Part shown: positions 18,135-25,992 of the stretch, one piece after another
Numbering within the stretch: position 1 is the stretch's first letter
Layout of the letters: each line of letters starts with the position of its first letter
Assembly: GCF_001541345.2 (NCBI RefSeq)
Contig: NZ_LMVL02000001.1
Span: 620,001 to 684,000, forward strand
DNA from: Gillisella vitis
GTDB lineage: Bacteria > Pseudomonadota > Alphaproteobacteria > Rhizobiales > Rhizobiaceae
DNA length: 64,000 nt
Reading direction: 5' to 3'
The notes under the pieces: model-generated
Database searches by the model: none
What the model saw: the letters and a program-made list of their open reading frames with translations, nothing else
What the model was told of the DNA's origin: nothing
Made by a program: the position numbers and the translations under genes

Positions 18135-18616
18135 ACCTGGGCTTCACACTGAATGGCCAGCGGGTCACTGTGGAGTGCCAGCCGGAGACGCGGCTTACCG
18201 AAATCCTGCGCGACAGGCTGCATCTGACCGCCACCAAGCTTGCCTGCGCCATTGGCCGCTGCGGAGCCTGTAGCGTGCTGTTGGATGGCAGGCTTGCCAA
18301 TGCCTGCCTGCTGATGGCCTGGCAGATCGACGGTGCCGACATCCTGACGGCGGAAGGGCTGGCCTCCCATCCACTGGGAGAGGCGGTGCGTGAAGGGCTG
18401 GCGGAGGAAAACGCCTTCCAATGTGGCTATTGTGCTCCCGGTTTTTCGCTGGCGCTGGTGGCCTTGTTTACGGACAACCCGCAGGCCGGGGAAAAGGACA
18501 TTCGTGCTGGTCTGGAGGGCAATCTCTGCCGCTGCACCGGCTATCATTCGATCATCAGAGGGGCGTTGAACGCCGCTTGCCGCATTCGCGCCGCACACGC
18601 CATTTCCGGAGACTGA
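18131..18616 (+). CDS. [2Fe-2S] subunit of the molybdenum hydroxylase
   Basis: A 161-residue CoxS/XdhC-type small subunit with two [2Fe-2S] sites: the plant-ferredoxin-type cluster in LACAIGRCGACSVLLDG followed by NACLL, and the helical cluster in FQCGYCAPGFSLA with LEGNLCRCTGYHSI. The ATG at 18131 overlaps the stop of the large subunit (ATGA), so both should be made in equal amounts. An in-frame start 60 bp upstream would extend into the preceding gene without improving the match to the family. It passes electrons from the Mo site to FAD of the fused partner. Confidence 0.92.
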   Translation: MNLGFTLNGQRVTVECQPETRLTEILRDRLHLTATKLACAIGRCGACSVLLDGRLANACLLMAWQIDGADILTAEGLASHPLGEAVREGLAEENAFQCGYCAPGFSLALVALFTDNPQAGEKDIRAGLEGNLCRCTGYHSIIRGALNAACRIRAAHAISGD

Positions 18617-18617
18617 C

Positions 18618-20132
18618 ATGACCCTGGCACTCGAAAATATCGGCCCCAAAAACGAGGGTGCCAAAGGCTTTCTGGCCCGCCGCCATAAGCAGATCCTGAT
18701 CGGCGGGTTCTGGCGCGACGCCGGTTCCCGGCAATGGTTCGAGACAGCCGACCCCGCTACGGGTGAGGTCTTGGCCGAACTTGCCGAAGGAACGGTTGCC
18801 GATGTGGACGAGGCCGTGGCCAGCGCCCGTGCCGCTCTCACCTCTCAGGCATGGAAAGGATTGACGCCCTCCCAGCGCGGCAGGCTGCTGTGGAAAATCG
18901 CCGAGTTGATCGACGCCCATGCGGAGGAACTGGCGGAACTCGAAACGCTTGATCAGGGCAAAAGCTTCAAGACCAGCCGTTTTGCTGAAATTCCGGCCAG
19001 CGCCGAACAGTTCCGTTACTTTGCCGGTTTCTGCACCAAGATCCTCGGCACCACCATTCCGACCTCTATCGGTTATCAGCCGCAGGGCAAGCAGATCTTT
19101 GCCTATACCACCCGTGAGCCTGTGGGCGTGGTGGCTGCGATCACCCCCTGGAATTCGCCCCTGCTGATGGCGGCCATGAAGCTTGCGCCAGCGCTGGCCG
19201 CCGGTTGCACCGTGGTGCTGAAACCGGCGGAAGAAACCTCGCTGACGGCATTGCGGCTGGGCGAGTTGATGCTGGAGGCGGGTCTGCCTGACGGCGTTGT
19301 CAATATTGTCACCGGCTTTGGCGAAACGGTAGGAGTGGCGCTGTGCGCCCATCCGGATGTCGACAAGGTGGCTTTCACCGGATCAACCGAGGTTGGCAAG
19401 CTGATTGTTGCCGCTGCTGCCGGTAATCTTAAGAAATTGACGCTGGAACTGGGTGGCAAATCACCGGCTATCGTCATGCCGGATGCCGACATGGCTCTGA
19501 CCGTCGAGGGCATTGCGCGCGGCATCTTTAGCAATTCCGGTCAGGTCTGCGTGGCGGCATCGCGTGTCTATGCCCATCGATCGGTTTGCGAGCAGGTGGT
19601 GGAAGGGCTGTCAAAGGCCGCTTGCAGCTTGCGCCTCGGTCACGGGCTGGACCCTGCTGTCGATCTAGGACCACTGGTTAATCGCCGTCAGGCCGACCGT
19701 GTGGCGACCTATGTGGCGGAGGGGAGGGCAGAGGGCGCTGAAATTGTGGCGGGTGGCAGCCAGTCAGGCGAAACAGGCACATTTTATGCGCCGACCGTGG
19801 TAACGGGCGTGCGGCCTGACATGCGGTTGATGCGCGAGGAGATCTTCGGTCCCGTCGTGGCGGTGACGCCCTTCGATGCGGTGGATGAGGCACTGCTCTA
19901 TGCCAATGACAGTCCTTACGGATTGGCGGGCAGCGTCTGGACCCGGGATCTTTCCCAGGCTCACCGATTGGCGGCGCAGGTCAGGGCCGGGACGATCTGG
20001 ATCAATTGCCATTCCTATTTCTCCCCCGAACTGCCGAAGGGTGGTCACCGCCAATCCGGCTGGGGCTATGAGAACGGCGCGCCGGGCCTGGAAAACTACC
20101 TGGAAACCAAAACCGTCTGCGCGCTGATTTAA
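18618..20132 (+). CDS. NAD(P)-dependent aldehyde dehydrogenase
   Basis: A 504-residue aldehyde dehydrogenase of the betaine/gamma-aminobutyraldehyde type. Motifs are TPWNSPLLMAAMKLAPALAAG, VAFTGSTEVGK (coenzyme binding), the general base in LELGGKSPAIVM, and the nucleophilic cysteine in SNSGQVCVAASRV; the C-terminus has EEIFGPVVAV. The first 27 residues are an extra tail before IGGFWRD. It starts 1 bp after the stop of the Fe-S subunit gene and ends the long rightward operon. It likely oxidises an aldehyde released by the oxygenase, GMC oxidase or decarboxylase upstream. No obvious terminator was seen in the 160 bp after it. Confidence 0.88.
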   Translation: MTLALENIGPKNEGAKGFLARRHKQILIGGFWRDAGSRQWFETADPATGEVLAELAEGTVADVDEAVASARAALTSQAWKGLTPSQRGRLLWKIAELIDAHAEELAELETLDQGKSFKTSRFAEIPASAEQFRYFAGFCTKILGTTIPTSIGYQPQGKQIFAYTTREPVGVVAAITPWNSPLLMAAMKLAPALAAGCTVVLKPAEETSLTALRLGELMLEAGLPDGVVNIVTGFGETVGVALCAHPDVDKVAFTGSTEVGKLIVAAAAGNLKKLTLELGGKSPAIVMPDADMALTVEGIARGIFSNSGQVCVAASRVYAHRSVCEQVVEGLSKAACSLRLGHGLDPAVDLGPLVNRRQADRVATYVAEGRAEGAEIVAGGSQSGETGTFYAPTVVTGVRPDMRLMREEIFGPVVAVTPFDAVDEALLYANDSPYGLAGSVWTRDLSQAHRLAAQVRAGTIWINCHSYFSPELPKGGHRQSGWGYENGAPGLENYLETKTVCALI

Positions 20133-20292
20133 CGCCGAGAGTTTTTCTAATTTAAGATTGATGTTGATCACGGTTTCTTTGCTCCGGGCGCCCCTTTGCG
20201 CTTGCCGGACGGATTGCGATGCAGTTTAAAGTTACTTTGGAGGCGCCAGCTCAAACAGGTTTCAGGACTGATTATTCAGGCGGGAGATATAG

Positions 20293-21000
20293 ATGAAGAA
20301 AATATATGGTGACGCAAGTGCGGCCTTGGACGGATTGTTGTTCGATGGCATGACGATTTGCGCCGGTGGTTTCGGGCTTTGCGGCATTCCCGAACGCCTG
20401 ATTGATGCGATTGTCGCATCCGGGGTCAAGGATTTGACGATTGCTTCCAACAATGCTGGCGTCGATGGGCATGGGCTTGGAAAACTTCTGCGCACCCGCC
20501 AGGTGAAAAAGATGATTTCCTCCTATGTGGGGGAAAACAAGGAATTCGAGCGGCAATTTCTGAGCGGCGAACTGGAGGTCGAATTCTGCCCGCAGGGAAC
20601 GCTGGCCGAGCGCATGAGGGCTGGCGGTGCCGGTATTCCCGGTTTCTATACACGAACCGGCGTCGGCACCCAGGTGGCCGAGGGCAAGGAAACGCACGTT
20701 TTCGATGGTGAAGTCTATCTGCTGGAGCGCGGCATCCGGGCCGATCTGTCGATTATCAAGGGATGGCGCGCCGATGAGGTCGGCAATCTGATGTTCCGCA
20801 AGACGGCCCGCAATTTCAATGCGCCTGCGGCAACATCCGGTAAGATCTGCGTGGCGGAAGTCGAGGAAATCGTGCCGGTCGGAAGTCTCGACCCTGATGC
20901 CATCCATCTTCCCGGCATTTATGTCCGGCGGATGATCGACGGTTCGCCTTATGACAAGAAGATCGAATTCCGTACCGTTACAGTAAGAGGAGCAGCCTGA
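20293..21000 (+). CDS. scoA: 3-oxoacid CoA-transferase subunit A
   Basis: A 235-residue class I CoA-transferase alpha subunit with the glycine-rich [16 protein letters not shown] and the [12 protein letters not shown] segment. Sequence style is closer to succinyl-CoA:3-ketoacid CoA-transferase (ScoA) than to 3-oxoadipate PcaI, though the two cannot be fully told apart by eye. GGCGGGAG precedes the ATG. Its stop overlaps the start of subunit B. It moves CoA from succinyl-CoA to acetoacetate or 3-oxoadipate, feeding central metabolism. The 160-bp gap before it may carry its own promoter. Confidence 0.82.
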   Translation: MKKIYGDASAALDGLLFDGMTICAGGFGLCGIPERLIDAIVASGVKDLTIASNNAGVDGHGLGKLLRTRQVKKMISSYVGENKEFERQFLSGELEVEFCPQGTLAERMRAGGAGIPGFYTRTGVGTQVAEGKETHVFDGEVYLLERGIRADLSIIKGWRADEVGNLMFRKTARNFNAPAATSGKICVAEVEEIVPVGSLDPDAIHLPGIYVRRMIDGSPYDKKIEFRTVTVRGAA

Positions 21001-21647
21001 TGTCCTGGAGCAGAGATGAGATGGCGGCCCGCGCCGCAAAAGAGCTCAAGGACGGTTTCTATGTCAATCTTGGCATCGGCATTCCGACGCTTGTGGCCAA
21101 TCACATTCCACCTGGGGTTGAAGTGACGCTGCAATCCGAAAACGGCATGCTGGGTATCGGGCCGTTCCCCTTTGAGGGTGAAGAGGATGCCGACCTCATC
21201 AATGCCGGCAAGCAGACGATCAGCGAGCTGCCGTCATCCAGCTATTTTTCGTCTGCCGACAGTTTCGCGATGATCCGTGGCGGCCACATCGACCTCACCG
21301 TGCTGGGCGCGATGGAAGTCTCGGCCAATGGCGATATTGCCAATTGGATGGTCCCCGGCAAGATGGTCAAGGGCATGGGCGGCGCGATGGATCTCGTGGC
21401 CGGTGTCAAAAAGGTCATCGTGGTCATGGAGCATTGCTCCAAGGCAGGCGAATCCAAGTTCATTCCCGAATGCACGCTGCCGCTGACCGGGCTGAATGTG
21501 GTGGACATGATCATTACCGATCTCTGCGTATTCGTACGGTCTGATCGCGCCGGCACCTTCCGACTTGTTGAACTGGCGCCTGAGGTCACCGTGGCCGATG
21601 TCCAGGCCAAGACCACGGCTGCTTTCGAGATCGCCGAAGGCCTTTAA
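21000..21647 (+). CDS. scoB: 3-oxoacid CoA-transferase subunit B
   Basis: A 215-residue beta subunit. The catalytic glutamate is Glu47 in [12 protein letters not shown], which forms the glutamyl-CoA thioester; [16 protein letters not shown] and [19 protein letters not shown] are standard family segments. It overlaps subunit A by one base and is followed 25 bp later by a strong terminator, so scoA-scoB ends the transcription unit. If the pathway upstream yields acetoacetate or a 3-oxoacid, this enzyme would activate it. Confidence 0.85.
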   Translation: MSWSRDEMAARAAKELKDGFYVNLGIGIPTLVANHIPPGVEVTLQSENGMLGIGPFPFEGEEDADLINAGKQTISELPSSSYFSSADSFAMIRGGHIDLTVLGAMEVSANGDIANWMVPGKMVKGMGGAMDLVAGVKKVIVVMEHCSKAGESKFIPECTLPLTGLNVVDMIITDLCVFVRSDRAGTFRLVELAPEVTVADVQAKTTAAFEIAEGL

Positions 21648-21672
21648 CCCAGGTTTGAAGCCAGTCATGCCT

Positions 21673-21716
21673 AAGCCCCTACAGCGTCAAATGACGACGC
21701 TGTAGGGGCTTTTTTA
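21673..21716 (+). terminator. Rho-independent terminator after scoB
   Basis: The arms AAGCCCCTACAGCGTC and GACGCTGTAGGGGCTT form a 16-pair perfect stem around a short loop, followed at once by TTTTTATT. It lies 25 bp after the scoB stop. Confidence 0.92.
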
Positions 21717-21754
21717 TTGGGGGTTGGTAACTCTGACAATTGCAATTCGTAAAT

Positions 21755-21767
21755 TTGGTCCTACCAA
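21755..21767. promoter_or_regulatory. GntR/LldR-type operator 1
   Basis: TTGGT-CCT-ACCAA is a perfect five-base inverted repeat with a three-base centre, matching the TNGT-N3-ACNA consensus of FadR-subfamily GntR regulators. It is the most distal of three copies before the regulator gene at 21874. Confidence 0.75.
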
Positions 21768-21837
21768 TTTTCGAAAAAGCGATGATGAAATTGTGATATC
21801 GAAGCATTATTCCGAATATTGCCTAATTTATAGAAAT

Positions 21838-21850
21838 TTGGTACGACCAA
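21838..21850. promoter_or_regulatory. GntR/LldR-type operator 2
   Basis: TTGGT-ACG-ACCAA is a second perfect copy of the same palindrome, 83 bp from the first, a distance suited to looping, as known for E. coli LldR. It lies 24 bp before the regulator start. Confidence 0.75.
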
Positions 21851-21861
21851 TAAGATAGAAA

Positions 21862-21874
21862 AAGGTCTTACCAA
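21862..21874. promoter_or_regulatory. GntR/LldR-type operator 3 overlapping the start codon
   Basis: AAGGT-CTT-ACCAA is a near-perfect third copy. Its last base is the A of the start codon at 21874, so binding here should block the regulator's own transcription or initiation. Confidence 0.65.
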
Positions 21875-22641
21875 TGTCGCTGACCGAGCGCATCGAAGCC
21901 ATGATTGTTGAGCGCAAGCTCAGCCCGGGAGGTCGTCTGCCGCCGGAGCGCAGCCTGGCGGCGGAGCTTGACGTCTCACGGTCGCGGCTTCGGGAGGCAA
22001 TCCAGCAGTTGATCAGCCGTGGGATCGTCGTCAGCCGTCGAGGTGGCGGTACTTTCGTTGCCAGTCAGGATGCGACCCAATCGCTGGAACGGGCGCTGGA
22101 ACGGGCGCTGAAGCCGCTTTTGCCGATGGTTCAGGGCGAGGCGGGATATTGGCGCGATGTGATGGAAATTCGAAAATCGCTCGACACGGATGCTGCCTAT
22201 TACGCGGCCTTGCGGGCCACTGATCTGGATAAAGAGCGGATGAAAGTGGCCTTTGCAGCGATGAGCGCTGCGGAAGGCGGCAATCCGCAGAGCCAGGCGC
22301 GGGCCGATGCGGCTTTTCACATGGCGATTGCCGAGGCCTCGCATAATGTCATTCTGCGCCAGATTGTCGCCGGGCTGTCAGAGCTTTTACAGCACAGCAT
22401 CGCGCAAAGCCTGATGCAGTTCTATCGCCAGCCGGATCTTGCGCCAGCGTTAGAGCGCCAGCATGGCCTGATTCTGGACGCTATCCTGGCCGGGCAGCCG
22501 GATGAGGCCCGCAAGGCAGCGGCAGATCACCTCGCCTTCGTGGAGGAAAACCTTCGTGTCATCGAGGACAACCGCGCACGGGAGCTGCGAGCCTCAGAGG
22601 CTTTGCTCAGACCGGAATTTCAAGGGGAAAATTTATCATGA
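21874..22641 (+). CDS. GntR/FadR-family regulator, LldR-like
   Basis: A 255-residue GntR regulator: winged HTH at residues about 5-70 ([22 protein letters not shown], then RGGGTFV) and an all-helical FCD effector domain with the expected metal-ligand histidines (for example in [15 protein letters not shown]). It is coupled to the L-lactate dehydrogenase gene by a 4-bp overlap, and three LldR-like operators lie before it. The simplest reading is a lactate (2-hydroxy acid)-responsive repressor of its own two-gene operon. Confidence 0.85.
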   Translation: MSLTERIEAMIVERKLSPGGRLPPERSLAAELDVSRSRLREAIQQLISRGIVVSRRGGGTFVASQDATQSLERALERALKPLLPMVQGEAGYWRDVMEIRKSLDTDAAYYAALRATDLDKERMKVAFAAMSAAEGGNPQSQARADAAFHMAIAEASHNVILRQIVAGLSELLQHSIAQSLMQFYRQPDLAPALERQHGLILDAILAGQPDEARKAAADHLAFVEENLRVIEDNRARELRASEALLRPEFQGENLS

Positions 22642-23777
22642 TCATTTCGTCCTCGACCGATTACCGCGAGGCGGCCCGCCGCCGTCTACCGCCCTTTCTA
22701 TTTCACTACATCGATGGTGGCGCCTATAGCGAGCACACGATGCGCCGCAATATCGCTGACCTTACCGATCTGGCTCTGCGTCAGCGGGTGCTGAAAAGCG
22801 TGGGTACGGTTGATATTTCCACGACGCTTTTCGATGAAGAGCTGGCTATGCCGGTCATTCTCGCGCCCGTGGGATTGACAGGCATGTATGCAAGGCGCGG
22901 CGAAGTGCAGGCCGCGCGCGCAGCGGAAAACAAAGGCATTCCGCTGACGCTTTCAACAGTGTCCGTCTGCCCGATCGAGGAGGTGCAGGCGGCCATCAGC
23001 CGCCCCATCTGGTTCCAGCTCTACGTGCTGCGGGATCGCGGCTTCATGAAAAATGCGCTGGAGCGGGCCTGGGCGGCAGGTATTCGCAATCTGGTGTTCA
23101 CGGTTGATATGCCCGTACCCGGCGCTCGCTATCGTGATGCCCATTCCGGCATGTCCGGCCCGAATGCCTCTGTCCGCCGTATTGTCCAGGCCGTGATGCA
23201 CCCGACATGGGCTATCGATGTCGGCCTGTTGGGAAAGCCGCATGATCTTGGCAATGTCTCGGCCTATCGCCAGCAGAAAACCAATCTGGCTGACTATGTC
23301 GGCTGGCTCGGCGAAAACTTCGATCCCTCGATTGGCTGGAAGGATCTGGAATGGATCCGGGATTTCTGGAAGGGACCGATGATTATCAAGGGCATTCTCG
23401 ACCCGGAGGATGCTAAAGATGCTGTTCGCTTCGGGGCTGATGGCATAATCGTCTCCAACCACGGCGGGCGCCAGCTGGACGGCGTTCTGTCTTCCGCCCG
23501 CGCCTTGCCGACTATTGCCGCTGCGGTCAAAGGTGACCTGACGATCCTTGCCGATTCCGGCATTCGCTCAGGTCTGGATGTCGTGCGGATGATCGCGCAG
23601 GGAGCCGATGGCGTGTTGATCGGACGCGCTTTCGTCTATGCATTGGCCGCCGCCGGACAGGCGGGTGTGGAAAATCTGCTCGATCTTTTCGCCAAGGAAA
23701 TGCGGGTTGCCATGACGCTGACCGGCGCGCGTTCCATCGCCGAAATCTCAGCCGATAGCTTGGTGCGCGGCCTCTGA
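22638..23777 (+). CDS. lldD: FMN-dependent L-lactate dehydrogenase
   Basis: A 379-residue member of the FMN 2-hydroxy acid dehydrogenase family. It starts in the typical way ([25 protein letters not shown]). The catalytic histidine lies in [10 protein letters not shown], and the FMN phosphate site is in DGVLIGRAF. Full length for LldD. It oxidises L-lactate to pyruvate at the membrane and feeds the respiratory chain. Translation is coupled to the GntR regulator by an ATGA overlap. Related family members act on mandelate or glycolate, but the regulator and operators favour lactate. Confidence 0.88.
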   Translation: MIISSSTDYREAARRRLPPFLFHYIDGGAYSEHTMRRNIADLTDLALRQRVLKSVGTVDISTTLFDEELAMPVILAPVGLTGMYARRGEVQAARAAENKGIPLTLSTVSVCPIEEVQAAISRPIWFQLYVLRDRGFMKNALERAWAAGIRNLVFTVDMPVPGARYRDAHSGMSGPNASVRRIVQAVMHPTWAIDVGLLGKPHDLGNVSAYRQQKTNLADYVGWLGENFDPSIGWKDLEWIRDFWKGPMIIKGILDPEDAKDAVRFGADGIIVSNHGGRQLDGVLSSARALPTIAAAVKGDLTILADSGIRSGLDVVRMIAQGADGVLIGRAFVYALAAAGQAGVENLLDLFAKEMRVAMTLTGARSIAEISADSLVRGL

Positions 23778-23793
23778 AAACCCGGAGTTTGCC

Positions 23794-23835
23794 TAGAGCA
23801 TTTCCAGGAAAGTGGAGCCGGTTAGGCGGAAAGCT
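23794..23835. repeat. Rhizobial intergenic repeat, partial copy
   Basis: The run AGAGCATTTCCAGGAAAGTGG, then a GCCGGTT core, matches the fuller element at 58564. It lies 17 bp after lldD in a 300-bp gap (23778-24077); the right half has diverged. No gene was seen in the gap; its right end holds the palindromes at 24015-24050. Confidence 0.6.
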
Positions 23836-24014
23836 CACATGGGTTTTGACGCAGGTCGGCTCGAATCTAGATGGCAGACATCGCTTCTCTGCCGACCGCA
23901 GGTTCCCTTTGATGTCTTCCTGTAGCTGTGGATGGTTGCGTTCCGTCAATTCCGATTGGAATGGCTCGGCGCGACCGTGTCGCATATATTTATCAAATTT
24001 TTTTGTTATCTCGA

Positions 24015-24050
24015 TTTTTGATATTGAATAATTATCAAAAAACGATAATT
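24015..24050. promoter_or_regulatory. Overlapping palindromic operators before the extradiol dioxygenase gene
   Basis: TTTTTGATA (24015-24023) and TATCAAAAA (24033-24041) are perfect arms around nine bases. A second pair, AATTATC (24030-24036) and GATAATT (24044-24050), overlaps it. The site lies 28 bp before the ATG in an AT-rich stretch and is a likely regulator-binding site for the ring-cleavage operon. The regulator is not identified. Confidence 0.55.
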
Positions 24051-24077
24051 TGTAAAAACATCATCAGGGAGGATCAA

Positions 24078-24917
24078 ATGGCATTCACAGCCGTTCAAGC
24101 AGGTGCGTACCTGCATCACGTTGCATTCGAAAGCTCCAATCCTGAGCGTCTGGCGCAGTTCTATGCCGATGCCATGGACATGAAGCTCGAGAAGGTTGGA
24201 GACGCGTGGATTTGCGAAGGGCCAAAGCGCCGCTTCATCGCTGTTGCTGGAGCCGACAAGACGCTGGCTTATTCCGGACTTGCTTGCCGCAACGCCGAAG
24301 GACTTGCGCTTCTGCGGGCCCGGGTCGATGCTGAAGGCATTGCGGTGCTGGCTAGCCCCTCGCCCTATTTTGAAGATGGTGCATTCGCGATTCGCGATCC
24401 TGACGGTCGTATGGTGTGCTTCGGTATTGCCAAGCCCGACAAGCCGGGTGCCAAGGGTATCCAGGGGCCAACGCAGCATCTCACCTATGCATCCGAGGAT
24501 GTGGCTGCATTTGTTGACTTTTACGTCGGCAAGCTAGGTTTCCAGCTGACTGACCGCGTGTTGCATGAAGATGGAAGGCTCGCTACCGCCTTCACGACCT
24601 CCAATCACGAACATCACACTATCGCCTGCTTCTATACGCCTGGCCGCGTTGGTGTTGATCACCATTCCTACGAGGCCGGGGAATGGAACTACATCCGTGA
24701 TTGGTGCGATCATCTGGCAACCCTCGATATCCAGCTGAGCTGGGGCCCCGGTCGCCATGGTCCTGGCAACAATCTCTTCATTTTCATCACGGATCCGGAT
24801 GGCAATTGGATTGAGATCTCGGCTGAACTGGAAGTTATCTACGATCGCGACACGATGGATTGGCCGCAGCATCCGCGCACGCTCAACAAATGGGGCGAGG
24901 CGATTCTTCGCTCCTGA
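24078..24917 (+). CDS. Type I extradiol (ring-cleaving) dioxygenase
   Basis: A 279-residue vicinal-oxygen-chelate protein with two repeats (residues about 9-118 and 130-250). The Fe(II) ligands of the active C-terminal module can be placed at His134 (QHLTYAS), His195 or His196 (VDHHSYE) and Glu246 (GNWIEISAE). The start at 24078 follows GGGAGGATCAA. It cleaves a catechol-type ring next to the hydroxyls. It is followed by a FAH-family hydrolase and a flavin hydroxylase, giving a short meta-cleavage pathway. The exact substrate is unknown. Confidence 0.85.
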   Translation: MAFTAVQAGAYLHHVAFESSNPERLAQFYADAMDMKLEKVGDAWICEGPKRRFIAVAGADKTLAYSGLACRNAEGLALLRARVDAEGIAVLASPSPYFEDGAFAIRDPDGRMVCFGIAKPDKPGAKGIQGPTQHLTYASEDVAAFVDFYVGKLGFQLTDRVLHEDGRLATAFTTSNHEHHTIACFYTPGRVGVDHHSYEAGEWNYIRDWCDHLATLDIQLSWGPGRHGPGNNLFIFITDPDGNWIEISAELEVIYDRDTMDWPQHPRTLNKWGEAILRS

Positions 24918-24965
24918 TCTTGTCGTCTGATCTCACTTCCAAGACCAATTCTAGGAATTAGTGAC

Positions 24966-25817
24966 ATGCAATTTTTAAGTTACACCCGGCTTGGCCGGGC
25001 CGGTTTCGGCGTTCGTGTCGACAACGGTATCGTTGATCTCACCGGCAGGCTTGCCTCCGATGTCGTGACGCTGAAACAGGCTATCGAAGCCGGTCTGCTC
25101 GAGAGCGCTCAGGATTATATCTCCGGGCGGCGGGCTGAGTTCACTGAGGCTGATATTGCGCTTCTGCCGGTTGTGCCGGATGCTGGCAAAATCCTCTGCG
25201 TCGGGTTGAACTATGAAACCCACCGTGCGGAAACCAAGCGGCCCGACGCCAAATATCCGACGATCTTCACCCGTTTCGCTGACACTCAGATTGCCCATCG
25301 TCAGGCAATCCTGAAGCCTCGCGTGTCGGATCATCTGGATTATGAAGCCGAGCTTGCTGTCGTCATCGGCCGCGGCGGACGCTATATCGCCGAGGAAAAT
25401 GCCCTCGATCACGTGGCAGGCTATACCTGCTATAACGATGCGACCATCCGTGATTGGCAGCGGCATACGTTCCAGTTCACGCCGGGCAAGAATTTCCCGG
25501 CAACCGGGGCATTTGGCCCGCAGCTCGTAACCCCGGATGAAGTTGGCGATTACACGAAGCTGAAAATCACCGGCCGTCTCAATGGTCAGGTGATGCAGGA
25601 TGCAACTCTGGCCGATCTGATCTTCCCCATTGCCACGCTGATTTCCTATTGCTCGCACTTCACGCCGTTGCAGCCTGGCGACGTGATCCTGACGGGTACG
25701 CCAGGTGGTGTTGGAGATCGCCGGGAGCCGCCTGTTTTCATGAAGGCAGGGGATGTTTTCGAAGTGGATATCCCCGGTGTTGGCCTGTTGGTCAACGCTG
25801 TCGGCACGGAACCCTGA
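24966..25817 (+). CDS. Fumarylacetoacetate hydrolase family protein
   Basis: A 283-residue FAH-fold enzyme. The N-terminal 70 residues are the small cap, then ILCVGLNYETH, and the metal site with Glu127 and Glu129 in LDYEAELAVVIG and Asp158 in YNDATIRD; LTGTPGGVG lies near the C-terminus. Such enzymes hydrolyse C-C bonds of acylpyruvates or decarboxylate/hydrate ring-cleavage products. It starts 48 bp after the dioxygenase gene and should act on the cleavage product. A hydratase or decarboxylase role is equally possible. Confidence 0.85.
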   Translation: MQFLSYTRLGRAGFGVRVDNGIVDLTGRLASDVVTLKQAIEAGLLESAQDYISGRRAEFTEADIALLPVVPDAGKILCVGLNYETHRAETKRPDAKYPTIFTRFADTQIAHRQAILKPRVSDHLDYEAELAVVIGRGGRYIAEENALDHVAGYTCYNDATIRDWQRHTFQFTPGKNFPATGAFGPQLVTPDEVGDYTKLKITGRLNGQVMQDATLADLIFPIATLISYCSHFTPLQPGDVILTGTPGGVGDRREPPVFMKAGDVFEVDIPGVGLLVNAVGTEP

Positions 25818-25992
25818 GCAGCGCAGCCCTGGGGCGCGGGGCGGGAGGACTGCGCCACCCATCTACAGCATGGTTCCCTGGGTTCATTCGAGCCCAGGGG
25901 TAAAATACTGTATTTATAGGGTGTTGCAGCGAAATTTAAGACACGGAACACGATGCGGGCGCTGTAACATTCAGCGTGGAGAGGAGGGCCTG

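Noticed and set aside
25876..25899. CCCTGGG/CCCAGGG hairpin considered as a terminator after the FAH-family gene
   Set aside because: No T-run follows and the flavin hydroxylase downstream is probably in the same transcript; a processing hairpin is possible but unproven.
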